The position numbers and the translations under genes are program-made. 64,000 nucleotides of DNA, from positions 10,661,501-10,725,500 of the forward strand of contig CP114491.1 of NCBI GenBank assembly GCA_027186245.1, written 5' to 3'. Each line of letters begins with the position of its first letter. Position 1 is the first letter of the stretch. Origin of the DNA: Coriaria nepalensis (Eukaryota; Streptophyta; Magnoliopsida; Cucurbitales; Coriariaceae). This document shows positions 45,187-55,842 of this stretch, one piece after another. The notes under the pieces are model-generated. The model ran no database searches, had not been told where the DNA came from, and saw only the letters and a program-made list of their open reading frames with translations.

Positions 45187-47424
45187 TTCTTCGAGGTAGT
45201 TTTCTGTCAATGTCCAAAATACCTATTTAGGCTGCATTTCAAGCATGTACTTAAAGGTGGGACATACTTCTCTCTATGGCTATATGTTGAAGCAACAATA
45301 GAAAAATGCCTTTTGTTCGGGCATTAGTTATTCTCCCTTGTTTGCTTGTTAATCTGGCTCTTGGGTTAGGATCTTGTATCTGAAATTTCTACCTGTAACT
45401 CATATTCAATACGATTCTCAATGGAAAAGATATCTGTCTTTAATAGCCCAATTATGATTTTCCATTATTTTCTTCTTCTTCATTCTGATTTCGACTTTTT
45501 CATAATTAGTTCCGATTGGACATATTTTCTTGCAGGTAAGGAAATATTTGTTTCCACATTACCACATCACAAATGAAAGCCTCCCATATAGTGAATACAG
45601 CTCACATTGAATTGGAAAATTATGAACGAGTACAGAGATTGGGAAGTTATGAAAAGAAGCTTATCTCAGAATGAAGGTTTGGAATTTGTTATATAGTGAG
45701 TTGTACTTTCACAACATGAAAGTTTACAGATATAGATGGCATTATGTTCGGTCTGTTTTTATAGTTCCTTTTATCTTCATTTTTTTTCTAAACATCGCAC
45801 ATGAATTACACAATCGAAGATAGGGGGTGGAAACTGAATAATCCTGTCTAATTTGATTTTCAGAAGCGAGTAAGAATTGCTTCATTGGCAACATGTTCGT
45901 GGCCCGTGGGTACATAGCAGCTATCAAGCAGCTTGTTGTGGTGGTTACTGGCTTTATCCGGATGTTCTCAAGCTACTTCCTAAGCTGAAATATATGCTAC
46001 ATATTTCTTGATATACCTTTCTTATAATAAGATGTAGTATCCTTTCGAAATAACTTCCTCTGGGACCTTGTCATTACCACTATCATTAACTGAGTCGGAA
46101 AGTAGGTTACCCACTATTTGGAATGGAGAAGAAGTCTAAAAGAAGAGTCGGTGATAATTAGAGGCCCCCACTTACAATAGACTTGCCTAATGCCCTAATA
46201 GTGACATTCATGGGTTGCCAAAGAAGACTAATTGAAGCTAGACCTAAAGTGCTTATGCTGATCTGCTATTAGTTGGGCTAATCGGATGACGATGTTGACT
46301 GAGCTTGCCCCCCCTTCTTCTCCCTCACGCCCCCCATAACTTTTTAAACTTCATTTTATCTGAACTGCATCTGCTACAAATTCATTTACAAAACAAAGCT
46401 ACAAATGTACATTGTTCCCCCCTTTTTCCTTATCATGGCTAATCTTTGTGAAATATATAGCCGTTAGCGGGACTATTAACGGGCGTGTATCATCTTACGA
46501 TGATAGAGTATGATGTAACAATTTAAAACTACTTTGAACTATCTTGGAAATAAAAAAAACAAGATTAATTTTATTATATATACAAGTTTGACAGCAAAAA
46601 ATAGAATTTACATTTGTTGTTGACTTATTTTTATCATTTAATGTATACTCATTTTTTAAAGAAAATTAGAGCTTACCGGTTTGTTTAGAAATATATATAT
46701 ATATATATGCATATGCACATCTGACCAGAAGAGTATATTTCGTTGACTTATGCCCTACTGAATCATATCATCAAATTATGCCATGTAAACCCATGAGCGT
46801 ATAAGGGGTAAAAGAAAACCTTACGATATTATGATAAAATTTTGATAATATAATAGATCTAACGACTAACGAGATAGAGACAAGTAACATGACGTGGCAG
46901 TTCTTCAATGGAGAATCTACCATCTATCTAGTACACATACCTTGTAGATTATGGAGGATGTCTAGAAGATGGGTTGAATAGACATTCTCAAGTATTATTA
47001 TTAAATCGATAATCGTCTTTAATTTTGACCCCTTTGGGACTCAGTTGTGCTTAGGTGAGAAGTTTGTCTTTTTGTTTTTGTGTTCGTTTTTTTCTTTATA
47101 ATCTTTGGGTAATTATACATTGGTCCCTCAAATTATAGGAAAATTGGGTATCCACCTCTAAGAAAAAAAGCCAGAGAGATTTTCAGGCCGGCATGGTTGA
47201 CCACCGGCCCTGCCCTGCCCTGCCCTTTTAACAAACGAAAGAGCCAAATCGTTGCTTTTGTTATTTTTTTGGGAGCGCTATGGTTGGGTCAAACATTGAC
47301 TTTATCTAAGTCAACTCCTCTCCAATTCTACCTATAAATTAAACCCCATCCCCATATCCACTTATCTTCCCAAATCCACCACAAAAGACATAACATAGTA
47401 ACTCTCTCTCTCTCTCTACCTCAC
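45187..47424. other. Intergenic region and PADRE promoter
   Basis: About 2.2 kb without a supportable gene. The first 700 bp are probably PPR 3'UTR and flank. (AT)n lies at about 46691-46708. Several TTGAC (W-box core) motifs occur toward the right (near 46619, 46742, 47197 and the cluster at 47287-47314). A (CCTG)-rich run is at 47207-47225. Confidence 0.6.
47287..47340 (+). promoter_or_regulatory. W-box cluster and TATA box of the PADRE gene
   Basis: Three W-box cores lie within 28 bp: GGTCAA (47287-47292, reverse TTGACC), TTGACT (47296-47301) and AGTCAA (47309-47314, reverse TTGACT). A further TTGACC is at 47197-47202. TATAAAT lies at 47333-47339, 86 bp before the ATG. WRKY binding is inferred from the motif. 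Confidence 0.65.
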
Positions 47425-48090
47425 ATGGGAAATCTCATATCCCCATGTATGATGATCCAAAACAACCAAAATCACCTGATTTCTTCATCATCATCAACAA
47501 AACTCATAGTTTCCGAAAGAAACACAAGAATCTTCACAAGAAAGTCATCAAAGGAAATTATACTTGCAGGAGAAATAATGTTTGAATTTCCAGACAAATT
47601 AGTCTGCCATGCAGATTCATTCTTCATCGGCCAACCGATCCCAGCTCTCTCCATGAATGATGTACTCCTCAAAGGCCAAACCTATCTCATTCTCCCCATC
47701 GACTTCTTCCCATCCAAAGTTCTCTCAGTTTCTTCAATTTCATCCTTAATAGCGTCTTCACTGAGCCCCAAAAAACCGGTTCTCCCCAGCCCATTTGAGT
47801 ACTTGAAAGGCAAAAATGGAACGGTTTTAGTTAAGGTTGTTCCAGAGTTTATAATGAGGTTAATTAGTAACAGTAGAGGTAATTTTAGTGACGAAATGGG
47901 GAATGATTCAAGTGGTTTTCTTTGTAGTACTCCTGAGTTGAAGAAGCAATATGATCAGCTTGTTGGGTGTAGTAAAGTGCATGTTTGGTCCCCTAAGCTT
48001 GAGACCATTTCGGAGCATAATAAGAGTAGTAGGATTATCAAGTACTCGCCTTGTCGGGTTTTTAGGTTAGGGATCGAAGCAAAAAGATGA
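47425..48090 (+). CDS. PADRE / DUF4228 domain protein
   Basis: Intronless, 221 residues, beginning MGNLISPCMM. Gly2 with Cys8 suggests N-myristoylation with possible S-acylation, as in many DUF4228 members. The domain core is visible: KLIVSERNTRIFTRKSSKEI, AGEIMFEFPDKLVCHADSFF, IGQPIPALSMNDVLLKGQTY and LILPIDFFPSKVLS. The LxxGxxYFLLP-type signature appears here as LLKGQTYLILPIDFF. The C-terminus has a short basic VFRLGIEAKR. PADRE genes respond to pathogens and abiotic stress; molecular function is unknown. The W-box cluster upstream fits this. The TATA box and (CT)n leader support the chosen start. Confidence 0.87.
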   Translation: MGNLISPCMMIQNNQNHLISSSSSTKLIVSERNTRIFTRKSSKEIILAGEIMFEFPDKLVCHADSFFIGQPIPALSMNDVLLKGQTYLILPIDFFPSKVLSVSSISSLIASSLSPKKPVLPSPFEYLKGKNGTVLVKVVPEFIMRLISNSRGNFSDEMGNDSSGFLCSTPELKKQYDQLVGCSKVHVWSPKLETISEHNKSSRIIKYSPCRVFRLGIEAKR

Positions 48091-49190
48091 AGGAAGGAGA
48101 TGATACAAGTTTTAGTCAGTTGATTGATGTTGATATTAAATTTCTAATCTCTCTTCATTGATTAAAAAAGTGTAGACAGATTTACCGTGTCATGTATAAG
48201 AATTGTTGATCTTTGTTAATACATTATTGTAAGTAAAATTGATGTTACATTTTCTAGTCTTTAATTTAGTGTTCATGTCCAAAAGTGGCTCGTATTTATA
48301 ATAAATTGATATATTTCAATTATATATATAATTAATATTATGATATAAAAGTAAGGATTTGATGCGACGGATCCACAATGTTTCATAATTGAACAGGAAG
48401 CCGAATGCATTCCAGGTAAAAATGTGGTTCTTTATTTGTTACTTCTTATTTTATATATATATATATATATATATTTTTGTTATATTAATTTTGTGGAATT
48501 TCAAGCCTTCAGATTGCATGCAATCGAAAGTCCTAAACTACACAACGTACTGGTTGCTCTTGGAACCTCCCTTTGGGCCGATTAAGAGGAGCTTTGGAAG
48601 CCCACTTTTATTTATATTAAGCTCCATACTCCATAGCCCATAACCAGTAAACAGACCTCTATTGGACACTTAGCAGCAAGCAATGTGTTGCTCTGTGCGT
48701 ATTAACAAGTTAGTCTAGCTGATGTAGATGGGTTTATTCTACCATTCTATTTTAACTATTTTTGTTCAAAGTTATTTTACTTTTTTAACTTTTTACCTTA
48801 ACTTCTTCTCTTCCAATTCTACTGACCATACAAAGTTATTTTACTTTTTTAACTTTTTACCTTAACTTCTTCTCTTCCAATTCCTCTGACCATACAAAGT
48901 TATTTTATTGGTTCTTAAGCAAATTACCAATTACACAACTCAAATTTCAGCGCCGAATAGACGATCATGGAGTCTGAGTGGAAGAAAGTGGGAAGTGCAA
49001 GCTCCAATGTCTAGCAAAGCAAAGCAAAACAATCCCCTCCCCCACCCACTCTCAACGTCATCATTTCCCTGGTTCCGCCCCCCCCCCTCCCTCCCTCTCT
49101 CTCTCTCTCTAACCTGCAAGCTCCATATGCACTTTTCCTAATCATTCTCTCTGTTTTTTTTCCCCCCCCCTCAAGCTCAAGCTTTCTTCG
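48091..49190. other. Intergenic region and C2-gene promoter
   Basis: 1.1 kb with no gene. It contains (AT)n at about 48454-48473, a 64-bp tandem duplication (48767-48905), and C-rich then CT-rich tracts (49078-49110, and C run 49161-49169) in the probable leader of the C2 gene. Confidence 0.6.
48767..48905. repeat. 64-bp tandem duplication, two copies plus a partial third
   Basis: The unit starting CAAAGTTATTTTACTTTTTT begins at 48767 (near), 48831 and 48895, with one or two mismatches between the two full copies. Confidence 0.9.
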
Positions 49191-50597
49191 ATGGATTCCT
49201 TCGGTCACATTTCTGGGTTTCGCTACAATCATCTGAATTCAAGCACCATGGATGATCCAAATCTGGAGAACCAATTCTCTGGGATTCTGGAAATCTACAT
49301 CCATCATGCTCAAAACATTCGCAACATTTGCATCTATCACAACCAAGATGTGTATGCCAAATTCTCTCTCACTTCTAACCCAGATGAAACACTGACTACT
49401 AAGATCATCAATGGAGGTGGAAAAAACCCAGTATTCGACCAGAATTTCAGTATGAAGATCACTCACGTCGACTCTGTTCTTAAATTTGAGATTTGGATGC
49501 TTAGTCGGGCTAGAAACTACATGGAAGATCAGCTTCTTGGTTTTGTTTTAGTCCCACTTTCACATCTGGTTGGAAAAGGGAAACTCACTCAAGATTATAC
49601 TCTTTCTTCCACTGATCTTTTCCATTCCCCTGCTGGCAATGTTCAGTTAACTCTTGATTTGATTGGTTCTTCTAACTTTTCAGTATTGGAATCATCACCT
49701 AATCCTTCTTCTTCCTCCTCTTCTTCCATATCTTCGGAAGTCGTTCTGCTTGATAGAAAAATCACACAAGCGATTCATCTTGACCCAATCGACTATTCAA
49801 GTATTGAATTCCCCGAAATCAATGTTGTAACAGAGAATCATCAAATGGTTTCAGACTACTTCAACTCAAACGGGGAAATTGCTTCATTTCTTCATCTGGG
49901 CTCATCTCGTTCTCATCATCAACAATCACCTGTTGCTGTTGATGATTATGAAATGACTACTACTACTCCCACTCCTACTCAGACTACTACGAACTCATCG
50001 AATAATAATGACCTTCAAGTTGGATCCATATCTCCAAATGGAAGCTCTTCCTCCATCCAGAATTTGTCTTCTCCTTCTGGGTTCTTAAGCTCTATCACAA
50101 CAAGCTTAAGCGAGGATCGAAATTCAGCCGATTCGATTCACAAAAAAATCCAACCTTTGAATATTGAGAATTCCAACTCTACGGTTTCTTGTCCTGATAC
50201 TCCAACTTCAAGAAAGGCTACAGAGATTGTCGTTAAAGAGGAGAAGGAAAAGGAGATTGGGAAAGAAGAGAAGTCAAATTGTGCTAAATTTGGTAAAGTG
50301 TTTGGAGCTCCATTAGGGAATAATATTAATCTCGAGGCAGAGCAATCTGCTATGCAAAAGCAAATAGTGGATATGTATATGAGAAGTATGCAACATTTTA
50401 CAGAGTCTTTGGCGAAGATGAAGCTTCCTATGGATCTTGATAAACCAGAGAGTGAGGAAAATCAAGATGGTGTTGTGATTTTAAGCAGTGAGAATAATAG
50501 TAGCAGTAATAACAATGAAGAAGAAGTTGAGAAGAAGAAGAAGATGAAGAAGAGGGATGGATCAAGAGTGTTTTATGGTAGCAGAGCATTCTTCTAA
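49191..50597 (+). CDS. C2-domain protein with long Ser/Asn-rich region
   Basis: Intronless, 468 residues. A C2 domain spans about residues 30-160: FSGILEIYIHHAQNIRNICI, NQDVYAKFSLTSNPDETLTT, GGGKNPVFDQNFSMKI, LKFEIWMLSRARNYMEDQLL and GFVLVPLSHLVGKGKLTQDY. It resembles the plant family of calcium-dependent lipid-binding proteins with a single N-terminal C2 domain. Loop 3, usually rich in Asp, is ARNYMEDQ with few acidic ligands, so calcium binding may be partial. Residues 190-340 are low-complexity Ser/Thr/Asn. A conserved-looking helix (EAEQSAMQKQIVDMYMRSMQ) lies near residue 382. The C-terminus is Lys/Glu-rich, then RDGSRVFYGSRAFF. Membrane-associated signalling is plausible but unproven. 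Confidence 0.8.
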   Translation: MDSFGHISGFRYNHLNSSTMDDPNLENQFSGILEIYIHHAQNIRNICIYHNQDVYAKFSLTSNPDETLTTKIINGGGKNPVFDQNFSMKITHVDSVLKFEIWMLSRARNYMEDQLLGFVLVPLSHLVGKGKLTQDYTLSSTDLFHSPAGNVQLTLDLIGSSNFSVLESSPNPSSSSSSSISSEVVLLDRKITQAIHLDPIDYSSIEFPEINVVTENHQMVSDYFNSNGEIASFLHLGSSRSHHQQSPVAVDDYEMTTTTPTPTQTTTNSSNNNDLQVGSISPNGSSSSIQNLSSPSGFLSSITTSLSEDRNSADSIHKKIQPLNIENSNSTVSCPDTPTSRKATEIVVKEEKEKEIGKEEKSNCAKFGKVFGAPLGNNINLEAEQSAMQKQIVDMYMRSMQHFTESLAKMKLPMDLDKPESEENQDGVVILSSENNSSSNNNEEEVEKKKKMKKRDGSRVFYGSRAFF

Positions 50598-51915
50598 ACG
50601 TAAATAGGAGCTTGTCTAACAACATGTTCAAGTCTAGATGTATTTTGTGCTTTCCATTTAATTTCAGCAACCTCCATTATCAGGGCTATGATGACCACCA
50701 TTCCTTCTGCATGTTAGTTTCTAAGTTCAATTTCTATGGATTTTTCCTCACTCTTTCTCCAAATGATCGCTAAATTGTAGGTTTTGTCTGAAACCCATCT
50801 ATACTTTTTTAGGTAAAAATCTTGGAAGTTGTGGGTGTTTTGTTCTCTGAATATGGTTCTAATGATTGTAATCTGTTCTTAAAAATATAGTAGTTAAGGT
50901 TTTAGGAAGAATCTTCAAGTGGGTAATGGATTTCAGGTCAAGATCAAGGGTTAGAAAAAAGAAGATGATTAAAGTTCGTTGAATTTTATGGGCAGTGGGG
51001 GCGGATTGAGACCCATTTTCAATACATGTTTGAGAGCATAATTGAAAAAGGCACCCACCCCAAAATTAGTGCACCAGAAACATGAAAAACAGTTGGAATC
51101 CAAGGAAAGCCTACTTGTTGGGAAAATAGACGAGAGTTGGAACTTCTTCTATTTGAAAAGATTGTGGGCTTTCCTTGTGGAGCAAGGATCGTACTATTTC
51201 TTGACCCAACATATATGAGGTTCATGCTTAATCTAGAAGAGAAAATAGTGGTGGGCATATTTTCAATTAACGGTATCATAATCAAGAGGGATTGATGATG
51301 ATTTTTAGCATTAGGTATCGGGTGGGTCCTGATTGAAAATATGCTTACCCCGTAAGAGAAAGGATTAGTAACGTTTTAAAAAATAAGCATCCATTCTATG
51401 AAGAGAACTTCACACGAGAATAATTCTTTGTAATTTATAGACTTGATAATTTGATCAACTTATTTCCTAGGAATATGGTTTTGATGTGTTAAATTGGGAT
51501 TTAAAAAGTTCAAATCATGTTATCAAAAACACCGTTTAAGTTGCATTTTATAGTATCAAAACTGTCACATTAAAATAATTTTTGATTTGAATCGTAACCA
51601 TATAAATTAGAGTATCACCCTTTTGATTTAAGTATATACACAAACATGATACGATATAATTCGTACCGTATCGAAACCAAGACGTGATTGCCAAGGCCAG
51701 GTCTCCTGCTTCTCTCTCTTCCGTCTCTCTCTCTCTCTCCCCTAAATCTTAAATCCTGTATACTTTCTCATGGGGCCCATTCGGTCCTACAATCCCTCCT
51801 GAAAAGTAGTCAAGAAACCCGACCTCTATAGATATTTAATAATTTATAAAACCCTCATTTGCTACTATTACCTCTACTGTACCAATACTTTCGACTTCTT
51901 CTTTGCGTTTCATCA
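50598..51915. other. Intergenic region and AHL promoter
   Basis: 1.3 kb with no gene seen. A (CT)n tract (about 51712-51740) and a TATA-like TTTATAAA (about 51842-51849) precede the AHL start. Confidence 0.55.
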
Positions 51916-52710
51916 ATGGCAGACTGCGGCGTTGCACTCTCTCCCTCTTCCACCGGCTCCCACTACAGCCCTATCCCCGCCATCCCTCCTACCGCCGCTG
52001 ACCACCTCCTTATAATTCCATCCTCTACACCCAGAGGACACAACAACTCAGACCATGACCAAGATCATAAAAAGGTTTCCTCAAAAAAGCGAGGACGACC
52101 CCCTGGCTCCAAAAACAAGCCCAAACCCCCCGTCGTCAACTCCAAGCCCGTCATCGCCGCTGATTACTCTTTCATGAAACCGGGTTTCATCGAAATTTCT
52201 CCTGGTTACGACGTGGTGGAGTCCATCATTCAGTACGGTGTAAAACAAGGAGTCGGGTTATGCGTACTGAGCGCTTGCGGATCTGTTTCCAACGTGACGC
52301 TTAAACAGTCAACGGCGTCGCCGCAAACTCTACTGATCTGTCCCGGTCCCTCCACTATCCTCTCCCTCTCTGGTTCTTGTGTATCGACGTCGAATTATAA
52401 CTCCTCGTCGTTTGTAATCAGTCTCGTCGGTGCGCAGGGCCCGGGCCATATTTATGGCGGCATTGTTGGCGGGCAAGTCGTTGCCGCCAGCCTCGTGTTG
52501 GTTACTGTGACCACATTTTCGAACCCATCGTTTGACCGGCTGCCGCCAAGTAACAACAACAACAACGTTCGTAGTGAAGCTGGTAATGAAGGTGGTGGTG
52601 GTGGTGGTGGTGTTGATATGGTAAACACGATCAACAATGGGAATGGGGTGATTCCTCCGGCCCGTCAGATGGCCAACTGGGGTCCTATGCTGCGATCTTC
52701 TAATTACTAG
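51916..52710 (+). CDS. AT-hook motif nuclear-localized protein (AHL)
   Basis: Intronless, 264 residues, starting MADCGVALSPSSTGSHYS. Residues 57-71 are a single AT-hook with flanking basics (KKRGRPPGSKNKPKPP), the type I form that binds the minor groove of AT-rich DNA. A PPC/DUF296 domain follows at about residues 88-215: MKPGFIEISPGYDVVESIIQ, GVGLCVLSACGSVSNVTLKQ, STILSLSGSC, and SLVGAQGPGHIYGGIVGG, then VVAASLVLVTVTTFSNPSFD. PPC domains form trimers and bind other AHLs and transcription factors. The usual GRFEILSLSG core is here PSTILSLSGS, so the Arg-Phe-Glu of the canonical motif is replaced. The tail has a poly-Asn then poly-Gly stretch, common in AHLs. One hook and no intron place it in clade A. 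Confidence 0.9.
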   Translation: MADCGVALSPSSTGSHYSPIPAIPPTAADHLLIIPSSTPRGHNNSDHDQDHKKVSSKKRGRPPGSKNKPKPPVVNSKPVIAADYSFMKPGFIEISPGYDVVESIIQYGVKQGVGLCVLSACGSVSNVTLKQSTASPQTLLICPGPSTILSLSGSCVSTSNYNSSSFVISLVGAQGPGHIYGGIVGGQVVAASLVLVTVTTFSNPSFDRLPPSNNNNNVRSEAGNEGGGGGGGVDMVNTINNGNGVIPPARQMANWGPMLRSSNY

Positions 52711-53898
52711 CTAGCCTATCTTCATGTTTGCTTACTTCTTTTCTTCTATGTCGTAGATTTTTTCTTCTTTGCTACAGTTTTTAGACTCAGTTCATCAGTT
52801 TATATGCATTTTGAATTTGTTTTGTCTAAGCTCTAACAGAAGCAAGCTGTCAAGAGGGAGCAGTGCTGTCAGTATACAGAGTCGGCTTAAAACCAATCAA
52901 ACACAAAGAGTGAGTTGAGACTTAAGTGGTGCATGGGACTGTGGATTATGGGTTTCAAGTAAGTAATTAATGATGCCAAGTGAAGACAAGGGGGTTAAAA
53001 AAAAAAAGGAAAAAGGAAAAAGGAAAAAGAAACAGTTGTGTTCTGGTCCATTGATTTTATGGTCAAACGACTGAAGAAACATGCGTATATAGAAATCATA
53101 GATAGTAACATACGTTACATACCTTTCAGTTTCTGACTCGCACATTCAAAAGAGCCATCATCATCATTTTCTTCTCTGTCAATCAGCATGAATTCACATT
53201 TTAACCCCATCTTTGATCTTACTAAGAGGATTTGTTAAGTTACGAACTTGAATATTTTAATTTCTGAGATAATTTAACTTGAGAGAGGAAAAAATATATA
53301 TTGGAAAAGTAAAAAATGGGTGAGTTTGGTAGGGCGTAAAAGGTGGTCCAGGTGTGATAACGTGCAGAACAGTGAGGCCCAAGTGGACGCGAAGGCAGAG
53401 TGTTGCAGGAGCGGCCAGGTCTGGCTTCAAGCCTTTGAAGCGCCAGCTCCACTGGGGAGCACTCTGTTCCGTCACGTCGTTTTCACTACCTTCGTCGCTT
53501 AAGCAATGAATGATTTTTTTTTCTTTTTTACCAAATGAATGCTTCTTTAACTTTGTTTTCTTAGTAAGTTATGAGACCTAGTGAAGAGAGTGCAATTTAC
53601 AGTTTCATTAGAGCCTCTAAGCCAAAACGGACTTGAGATCAAAACTAAACTTTTATGTAGTAAGTTGAGAAGAAAGTTCACCTAGAAAAATTTCTGCTCA
53701 CCAAACACTTGCCTTATTGCCTACCATTTCATTACCTTAACAACCACCCAAGAAATCTTGTTTGAACCGTGAACTTTTAGTCAGTTGGTTGGTTCACCCA
53801 TTCTACCTCCTGCAATTTTTATGCACTAAATCCACCCCCCCCTGCAATTTTTATGCACTAAAAACTAACATCAGAAGAACAGCCTTAAGGTCTTAACA
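52711..53898. other. Intergenic region and ABCG promoter
   Basis: 1.2 kb without a gene. (GGAAAAA)n-like repeats occur at 53003-53031. A GC-richer island (53330-53480) has only meaningless open frames on both strands. A 22-bp block is directly repeated at 53809-53830 and 53841-53862 around a C8 run, 37-90 bp before the ABCG start. Confidence 0.55.
53809..53862. repeat. 22-bp direct repeat just upstream of the ABCG gene
   Basis: The block starting CCTGCAATTTTTATGCACTA is present at 53809-53830 and 53841-53862 (period 32), separated by TCC and a C-rich run. It probably lies in the 5' leader. Confidence 0.9.
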
Positions 53899-55842
53899 AT
53901 GCCTGCTTGCTTTCATCAACGTCCAAGCATTGATCAGGATGACTCAATCATCCTCTTCTCAACATCCAATTCCCCTGAAGAATCCACTTCTCCCTCCTCC
54001 TCCTCTTTCCACCACTCCCCACCGCCTAAAACCACCACTCTTACCGTCTCAAAGCTTTCCTATTCAATTCATCCAAATAGATCAATACCCACTTCATTTT
54101 CTTCCCTGTTTCAACACCCTGAGCCCATAAAGATTCTCAACTCCGTTTCATTTGAAGCTAAAAGCTCTGAAATCCTCGCCATTGTTGGCCCTAGTGGAAC
54201 AGGGAAATCCACTCTGCTCCAGATAGTATCAGGTAGAATCAAAACCCAACACTTTAAGCCCAGAACCATCTTCATCAGCAATCAACCCATCATCTCCCCA
54301 CCTCAATTGAGGAATATATGTGGATTTGTCACCCAAGAAGACAACCTTCTTCCTCTTCTCACTGTCAAAGAGACACTGATTTTCACTGCCAGGTTTAAGC
54401 TAAAAGAAATGAGTGAAAAGCAGAGAGAAAACAGAGTAGAGAGTTTGATGCAGGAGCTCAATCTCTTACATGTAGCTGATTCTTTTGTGGGTGACGAAGA
54501 AAACAGAGGAATCTCTGGTGGGGAGAGAAAAAGGGTATCAATTGGTGTTGATTTAATCCACGACCCACAGATTTTACTTCTTGATGAACCAACTTCCGGT
54601 TTAGATAGCACTTGTGCTCTTCAAGTGATTGAGCTTCTCTCATCAATGGCGAAATCAAAACAGAGGACAGTAGTTTTATCCATTCACCAGCCTGGTTATA
54701 GACTTCTTCAATACATTTCTAACTACTTGATCCTCTCTAATGGTGAGGTTGCCCACCACGGAAGTCTTGAATTGCTTAAAGACAGCATTCATAATTTGGG
54801 GTTTCAAATCCCAATTCAGCTGAATGCTTTAGAGTTTTCCATGGAAATTATCCATAAACTTCATGAAAACCACTCAAATTCCGTTACCCACGCAGAAGGT
54901 GGTGGTAATCATGGAGAAGAAGATTACTCAATTCATGAAAGCCAAGATGAAGTTAGGACAAAGATGATGGGGGGTCCTTTTTGTTTAGTTCCAAACTTGT
55001 TAGAGATCATGATTCTGTCCTCAAGATTCTGGAAGATTCTATACAGAACAAAGCAACTATTCCTAGCCAGAACAGCTCAGGCACTTGTTGGGGGATTTGG
55101 GTTAGCAAGTGTGTACATAAAAGTGAGAAAAAGTGAAGAAGGAATAGCTGAAAGATTAGGCCTCTTTGCGTTTAGTTTAAGCTTCCTTCTTTCTTCAACG
55201 GTTGAAGCTCTTCCAATTTTCCTCAAAGAAAGAAAAGTTCTGATGAAAGAAGCCTCAAGAGGTGCTTACAGAATCTCCTCTTACATGATTTCCAACACAC
55301 TTGTTTTCTTACCCTTTTTATTGGTAGTGGCCGTAATCTTCTCGACTCCTCTGTATTGGATTGTAGGCCTCAACCCTTCACCCTGGGCTTTCATCTTCTT
55401 CACTTTCGTCGTCTGGCTTATAGTTCTAATGGCAAGCTCCCTAGTCCTTTTCCTGAGTGCAGTATCATCTGATTTCATATCTGGGAATTCACTCATCTGT
55501 ACTGTTCTTGGAGCTTTTTTCCTGTTTTCTGGGTATTTCATTCCAAAAGAAAGCATACCAAAATATTGGATCTTTATGTACTATGTGTCCATGTATAGGT
55601 ACCCATTGGATTCATTGTTGGTAAATGAGTATTGGAGTGTGAAAAATGAGTGCTTTTCTTGGAGTTCTGATAATAATGTGCAGCAGCAGTGCTTGGTAAG
55701 AGGAGTTGATGTTTTGAAGAGTAGAGGGCTAGAGGAGGATAATAGGTGGTTTAATGTGGGTATCATGTTTGCCTTCTTTCTGTTCTATCGTCTGCTTTGT
55801 TGCCTCATTCTTTTGCGAAGGGCTGCAAACACGACCATATAA
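53899..55842 (+). CDS. Half-size ABC transporter, G family (ABCG5/ABCG10-like)
   Basis: Intronless, 647 residues, in the WBC order: nucleotide-binding domain first, then membrane domain. Walker A is GPSGTGKST (residues 97-105), Q-loop Gln146 (FVTQEDNLLPLLTV), ABC signature ISGGERKRVSIGV (205-217), Walker B ILLLDEPTSGLD (225-236) and H-loop His263 (LSIHQPGYR). About six membrane helices follow from residue 390 on, including LPFLLVVAVIFSTPLYWIVG, and the GYFIPKESIPKYWIFMYYVS loop typical of ABCG proteins. Similarity is highest to the intronless group with Arabidopsis ABCG4, 5, 8 and 10. Members move lipids, suberin or cutin precursors, or hormones; the cargo here is unknown. It must dimerise. 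No lesion. Confidence 0.92.
   Translation: MPACFHQRPSIDQDDSIILFSTSNSPEESTSPSSSSFHHSPPPKTTTLTVSKLSYSIHPNRSIPTSFSSLFQHPEPIKILNSVSFEAKSSEILAIVGPSGTGKSTLLQIVSGRIKTQHFKPRTIFISNQPIISPPQLRNICGFVTQEDNLLPLLTVKETLIFTARFKLKEMSEKQRENRVESLMQELNLLHVADSFVGDEENRGISGGERKRVSIGVDLIHDPQILLLDEPTSGLDSTCALQVIELLSSMAKSKQRTVVLSIHQPGYRLLQYISNYLILSNGEVAHHGSLELLKDSIHNLGFQIPIQLNALEFSMEIIHKLHENHSNSVTHAEGGGNHGEEDYSIHESQDEVRTKMMGGPFCLVPNLLEIMILSSRFWKILYRTKQLFLARTAQALVGGFGLASVYIKVRKSEEGIAERLGLFAFSLSFLLSSTVEALPIFLKERKVLMKEASRGAYRISSYMISNTLVFLPFLLVVAVIFSTPLYWIVGLNPSPWAFIFFTFVVWLIVLMASSLVLFLSAVSSDFISGNSLICTVLGAFFLFSGYFIPKESIPKYWIFMYYVSMYRYPLDSLLVNEYWSVKNECFSWSSDNNVQQQCLVRGVDVLKSRGLEEDNRWFNVGIMFAFFLFYRLLCCLILLRRAANTTI

Noticed and set aside
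53240..53502. Overlapping open frames on both strands in a GC-richer island
   Set aside because: Neither strand gives a known domain; no splice or promoter evidence.
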